Part shown: positions 5,379 through 8,142 of the stretch, piece by piece
Layout: every line of letters starts with the position of its first letter
Numbering within the stretch: the stretch's first letter is position 1
Assembly (NCBI GenBank): GCA_002293605.1
Contig: DBDO01000153.1
Coordinates: forward strand, 1 to 8,142
From: Desulfovibrionaceae bacterium UBA930
GTDB lineage: Bacteria; Desulfobacterota; Desulfovibrionia; Desulfovibrionales; Desulfovibrionaceae
Length of the DNA stretch: 8,142 bases
Direction: 5' to 3'
The notes under the pieces: generated by a model
Databases searched by the model: none
What the model saw: the letters and a program-made list of their open reading frames with translations, nothing else
Told to the model about the DNA's origin: nothing
Position numbers and translations under genes: made by a program

Positions 5379-5639
5379 ATAACTATCAGAAGTTATTTCT
5401 GCTCTTTGCATAGCTTCTGATACCGGGCAACGGCCCGGCGCGTTGCGGCAAGGTCTTTACCCTGCCCCATGCGGCGGTTGACAGCTCCGGCACTATGGAG
5501 GAGTACCCGGCAAAATATCCTGTAAACTAAAGGGCGGCCAGGCCTGATGGCCTGGCCCTGTTCAGTCTCGGTACGGTTCTGTCTCGCTTCCCTGCTCAAG
5601 AAAAATTACGCAGGCACATTCAAGAAAGGAAGAAGTTGT
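5324..5639 (+). promoter_or_regulatory. Long, structured 5' leader region of the chemoreceptor gene (unidentified)
   Basis: About 316 bases separate the likely promoter from the chemoreceptor. The first part is AT-rich; from about 5423 it turns GC-rich. A 13-bp stem (5384-5396 with 5410-5422, one G-U pair, 13-nt loop) abuts a 6-bp stem CCGGGC/GCCCGG (5423-5428 with 5433-5438, tetraloop AACG), so the two could stack. Further on are an imperfect 7-bp stem (5447-5453 with 5460-5466) and the 9-bp hairpin at 5536-5557. The gene's ribosome-binding site AAGGA lies 9 nt before the ATG. I could not match the layout to the conserved cores of GEMM, TPP or cobalamin riboswitches. A 68-codon minus-strand frame with a TTG start (5393-5599) overlaps this region but lacks convincing support. 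Confidence 0.35.
5536..5557 (+). other. Perfect 9-bp GC-rich stem-loop upstream of the chemoreceptor
   Basis: GGCCAGGCC (5536-5544), loop TGAT, GGCCTGGCC (5549-5557): a perfect, very stable hairpin. No T-run follows on either strand, so it is not an intrinsic terminator. It lies about 80 nt before the start codon and could affect transcript stability or act as part of the leader structure. Confidence 0.6.
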
Positions 5640-8054
5640 ATGACGACAAAATGGAAAATCATCGGTGGTTTTGTCGCTATGATCCTGCTTACCGGCATAG
5701 TCGCCGCTATCGGCTACTTCAGTCTCTCCAACGCGACGGACGCCTTTACGGAATACCGCCGTCTGGCCAGGCTCAACGTGCACACCTCGGATATGGTGGC
5801 CAACCAGCTCGGCTCTACGGCCGATATCCGCGGCTTTCGCATAGATGCGGACAGCAAACGCATGGAAGCGGCCCGGGTCGAAATCAAGGCCAACCAGGAG
5901 CTTCTCAAGGAATCAAAAGAGCTCACTGCCCGTAAAACAACCCAGGAAGGTCTGGCCACTATTGAAAAAAATACCGCCGAGCAGTTGGCGGGCATTGACG
6001 CCCTGGAAAAAGGCGTTCTGGCCACCGTGCACGAGTATGAAACAGTGATGCAGCCCGCCTTGCAGACCCTGAGCGCGAATATAGTTGATCTGATCCACTT
6101 TGCGGTCAGCATCAACAACGAAGCGGGCATAAAGGCGAACACCAAGGCCATGGACCACCTGGGCGCGGTTCGCGCCGTACTCAGCCGCCTCGCTTACGCC
6201 CGCATACAGGAAAACGCGGACCGCGCGAAAGAAACGCTTGAAGCCCTGGGGCAGGACATCGAGGCCGTCCGGCAAACGCTGCTCGCCCCTGAAGGGCGCG
6301 AAAAGTTCGCCGTCATCCAGAAAAGTTACGAGCGGGTTCTGGCCTCATCCAATGCCATGCGCGCCTATGTAGCGGACAGCATGAAAGCCAACAGCGGGCT
6401 CGTGGCGATAAACGCCGACAGCAGAAAGGCTGCCACCACCATCAGCAGCGATGTCGACAACCAGATGGACGCCCAGGGCGCGCTCACCCTGGCGACAAAC
6501 GCAACAGCCCAGAAGTTTACCCTGGCCATTGCCGCCGCCGGGCTGCTGCTCGGCGCTCTGCTGGCCACCTTCATTATTATCGGTTTGATCCGGGTGCTGC
6601 GCAACATGAGCAACTTTGCCGATGCCATTGCCGGGGGCGAATTCCAGGCCCAGGTGAGCAGCCGCGAAAAAGGCGAAATCGGCCATATGCTTGAATCCAT
6701 GCGGCAGATTCCCGCTGTGTTGCAATCCATTCTCGGCGACTACCAGAAACTGGAAAAAGAGGTTGAAAGCGGCAAACTGATGGCCAAGGGCGACCCTTCC
6801 GTCTACAAGGGCGGCTTCGCCACCCTGATTGAAGGCACCAATGCCGTGCTCGCCCGCTTCCTCCTGGCCCTGGAGAACATCCCCTCCCCCGTGGTGGTGC
6901 TGGGGGCCGATCTCAAGGCCACCTATGTTAACGCCGCAGGCAGGAACGTGGCCGGGGAAGAATACGCCGGCAGAACCTGCAAGGAAATTATGGACCGCGA
7001 GGACTACGGCTCTTCTTCCGATGCCCTGCGCAAGGCCGTGGAAACCCTGCGCCCGGCTTCCGGCGAAACGCGCGCCCACCCCAGAGGCGCGAATCTGGAC
7101 GTGAGCTACACGGCCATACCCATGCTGAACCATGGGGGCAAGCTGGCCGCAGTGTTGCAGTTGATTACGGACCTCACCGCCATCAAGGAAACGCAGCGCA
7201 CCATTCAGCGCGTGGCCGAACAGGCGGCCTCCATCTCCAATCGGGTGGCCGCAGCCTCCGAAGAACTCTCCGCCCAGGTGGAGCAGGTTTCGCGCGGGGC
7301 GGAAATGCAGCGCGACCGCGTGGAAAGCACGGCCTCGGCCATGACGGAAATGAATTCCACCGTGCTGGAAGTGGCCCGCAATGCAGGCCAGGCCTCGGAA
7401 CAGTCAGACATGACCAGGAACAAGGCCAGCGATGGTGCCACCCTGGTGGACAAGGTGGTGCACTCCATCAATCTGGTCAACAAGGTGGCCGCGACCCTGC
7501 AAACGAATATGCAGGAGCTGGGCGCTCAGGCCGAAAGCATAGGCGGCGTGATGAACGTGATTTCCGACATCGCGGACCAGACCAACCTGCTGGCCCTGAA
7601 CGCGGCTATTGAAGCGGCTCGCGCAGGCGAGGCCGGGCGAGGTTTCGCGGTTGTGGCTGACGAGGTGCGCAAGCTCGCGGAAAAAACCATGACCGCCACG
7701 CAGGAGGTGGGTTCGAACATCGCGGCTATTCAGAACTCCGCGCGCACCAATATCAATGAGGTGAACGAGGCGGCCAAGGCCGTTATTGAGGCAACGGATC
7801 TGGCCAATACCTCCGGGCAGGCCCTGTCTGAAATCGTCAGCCTGGCCTCGGCCAACTCCTCGGTGGTGGCCTCCATCGCCACAGCGGCGGAAGAGCAAAG
7901 CGCGACCTCCGAAGAAATCAGCCGCGCCATTGAAGAAATCAACAAGATCGTCGGGGAGACTACCGAAGGCATGATCCAGTCCTCCGCCGCCGTGCAGGAC
8001 CTGTCCCGCATGGCGCAGGAACTCAACGCCGTTATGGCGGAGTTGCAGCGCTAG
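5640..8054 (+). CDS. Methyl-accepting chemotaxis protein with helical periplasmic sensor, HAMP and PAS domains
   Basis: An 804-residue inner-membrane chemoreceptor. A basic N-terminus leads into TM1 (about 7-29); residues 30-293 form a long all-helical periplasmic region whose size suits a helical-bimodular or double four-helix-bundle sensor; TM2 is at about 294-318. A HAMP domain (about 319-372, with [10 protein letters not shown] and [11 protein letters not shown]) is followed by a HAMP-like connector (about 373-408) and a PAS domain (about 409-515, [20 protein letters not shown]). The signalling hairpin (about 525-800) has the invariant tip near 641-681 ([36 protein letters not shown]) and candidate methylation sites around EEL (541-543) and AAEEQSAT (749-756). 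The ligand is unknown. There is no CxxCH haem site and only one cysteine (447, in PAS). The C-terminus [11 protein letters not shown] lacks a CheR-tethering pentapeptide. Start: the ATG at 5640 with AAGGA 9 nt upstream gives a proper membrane N-terminus; the frame extends further upstream without support. No adjacent che genes are visible. Confidence 0.95.
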   Translation: MTTKWKIIGGFVAMILLTGIVAAIGYFSLSNATDAFTEYRRLARLNVHTSDMVANQLGSTADIRGFRIDADSKRMEAARVEIKANQELLKESKELTARKTTQEGLATIEKNTAEQLAGIDALEKGVLATVHEYETVMQPALQTLSANIVDLIHFAVSINNEAGIKANTKAMDHLGAVRAVLSRLAYARIQENADRAKETLEALGQDIEAVRQTLLAPEGREKFAVIQKSYERVLASSNAMRAYVADSMKANSGLVAINADSRKAATTISSDVDNQMDAQGALTLATNATAQKFTLAIAAAGLLLGALLATFIIIGLIRVLRNMSNFADAIAGGEFQAQVSSREKGEIGHMLESMRQIPAVLQSILGDYQKLEKEVESGKLMAKGDPSVYKGGFATLIEGTNAVLARFLLALENIPSPVVVLGADLKATYVNAAGRNVAGEEYAGRTCKEIMDREDYGSSSDALRKAVETLRPASGETRAHPRGANLDVSYTAIPMLNHGGKLAAVLQLITDLTAIKETQRTIQRVAEQAASISNRVAAASEELSAQVEQVSRGAEMQRDRVESTASAMTEMNSTVLEVARNAGQASEQSDMTRNKASDGATLVDKVVHSINLVNKVAATLQTNMQELGAQAESIGGVMNVISDIADQTNLLALNAAIEAARAGEAGRGFAVVADEVRKLAEKTMTATQEVGSNIAAIQNSARTNINEVNEAAKAVIEATDLANTSGQALSEIVSLASANSSVVASIATAAEEQSATSEEISRAIEEINKIVGETTEGMIQSSAAVQDLSRMAQELNAVMAELQR

Positions 8055-8107
8055 GCAGCGTCGTCACGAGATGGATTTTTGTTCTCCGGCAAGGAAGATG
8101 AGCTTTT

Positions 8108-8142
8108 ATGAAGGGAGCGTACTCTTACGGTACTCGACCGGA
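8108..8142 (+). CDS. Possible start of a downstream gene, cut by the window edge
   Basis: After the chemoreceptor stop, AAGGAAG (8091-8097) precedes an ATG at 8108 by 10 nt, opening MKGAYSYGTRP and running off the edge. An alternative ATG at 8098 (MSFYEGSVLLRYSTG) directly abuts the Shine-Dalgarno sequence and is therefore less likely. Too little is visible to identify the product. No intrinsic terminator is seen between the chemoreceptor stop and this site, so co-transcription is possible. The remainder of 8055-8107 holds nothing else recognisable. Confidence 0.25.
   Translation, partial: MKGAYSYGTRP

Noticed and set aside
5478..5483. TTGACA hexamer upstream of the chemoreceptor as a -35 element
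   Set aside because: No -10-like sequence occurs 15-19 bp downstream; the spacing gives GC-rich DNA.
5525..5552. Sigma28-like flagellar promoter (TAAACTAA then GCCTGATG)
   Set aside because: The upstream half resembles the consensus but the downstream half matches GCCGATAA poorly, and it overlaps the GC hairpin.
5384..5557. Known riboswitch (GEMM c-di-GMP, TPP, cobalamin) before the chemoreceptor
   Set aside because: The conserved cores I know for these classes are not present on either strand; only generic stem-loops are seen.
6345..7133. 262-codon minus-strand frame inside the chemoreceptor
   Set aside because: Antisense of a strongly supported chemoreceptor with all domains intact; Gly/His-rich translation without a known fold.
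1..8142. Mobile element, CRISPR array, toxin-antitoxin pair or defence cassette
   Set aside because: No transposase or integrase motifs, no regularly spaced repeats and no terminal repeats with target duplications were found; the tRNA shows no visible partial 3'-end copy within the window.

Overview
The window looks like chromosomal DNA of a Gram-negative bacterium, most probably a Desulfovibrionaceae-type sulfate reducer. The evidence is the gene order skp-lpxD-fabZ-lpxA-lpxI, the use of LpxI (DUF1009) for the UDP-2,3-diacylglucosamine step, a large PAS-containing chemoreceptor and high GC content in the genes. The genus-level placement is inferred from recalled gene order and protein style; no database search was run.

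Left part (1-4297, all on the minus strand): a compact outer-membrane biogenesis operon, transcribed right to left as skp, lpxD, fabZ, lpxA, lpxI, tlyA. It encodes a periplasmic chaperone for outer-membrane proteins, the two left-handed-beta-helix acyltransferases of lipid A synthesis, the 3-hydroxyacyl-ACP dehydratase that competes for their acyl donor, and the UDP-2,3-diacylglucosamine pyrophosphatase. A TlyA-type S4/FtsJ RNA methyltransferase follows and runs off the left edge. Most junctions overlap or nearly touch (8-bp gap, ATGA, TAATG, 27-bp gap, 17-bp overlap), which suggests translational coupling. A good sigma70-type promoter lies upstream of skp. No bamA is seen directly upstream of skp.

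Middle part (4298-5639): a GC-rich spacer with a 13-bp direct repeat; a plus-strand CAT-anticodon tRNA with its own promoter and encoded CCA (tRNA-Ile2 or elongator Met); a terminator hairpin that can serve both strands; and a small minus-strand DUF2325 gene. The promoter of that small gene is overlapped by a Fur-box-like sequence. A roughly 540-bp non-coding stretch follows. It is AT-rich at first and holds a sigma70-type promoter reading toward the chemoreceptor, a 10-bp inverted repeat bracketing that promoter, and several stem-loops in a long potential 5' leader.

Right part (5640-8142): one 804-residue methyl-accepting chemotaxis protein (helical periplasmic sensor, HAMP, PAS, signalling hairpin), then the possible first codons of another gene at the right edge.

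No mobile element, CRISPR array or defence system was found. The core genes are ordinary. The less ordinary material is regulatory: the chemoreceptor leader, the Fur-like site and the A9 tract at the lpxI/tlyA junction.
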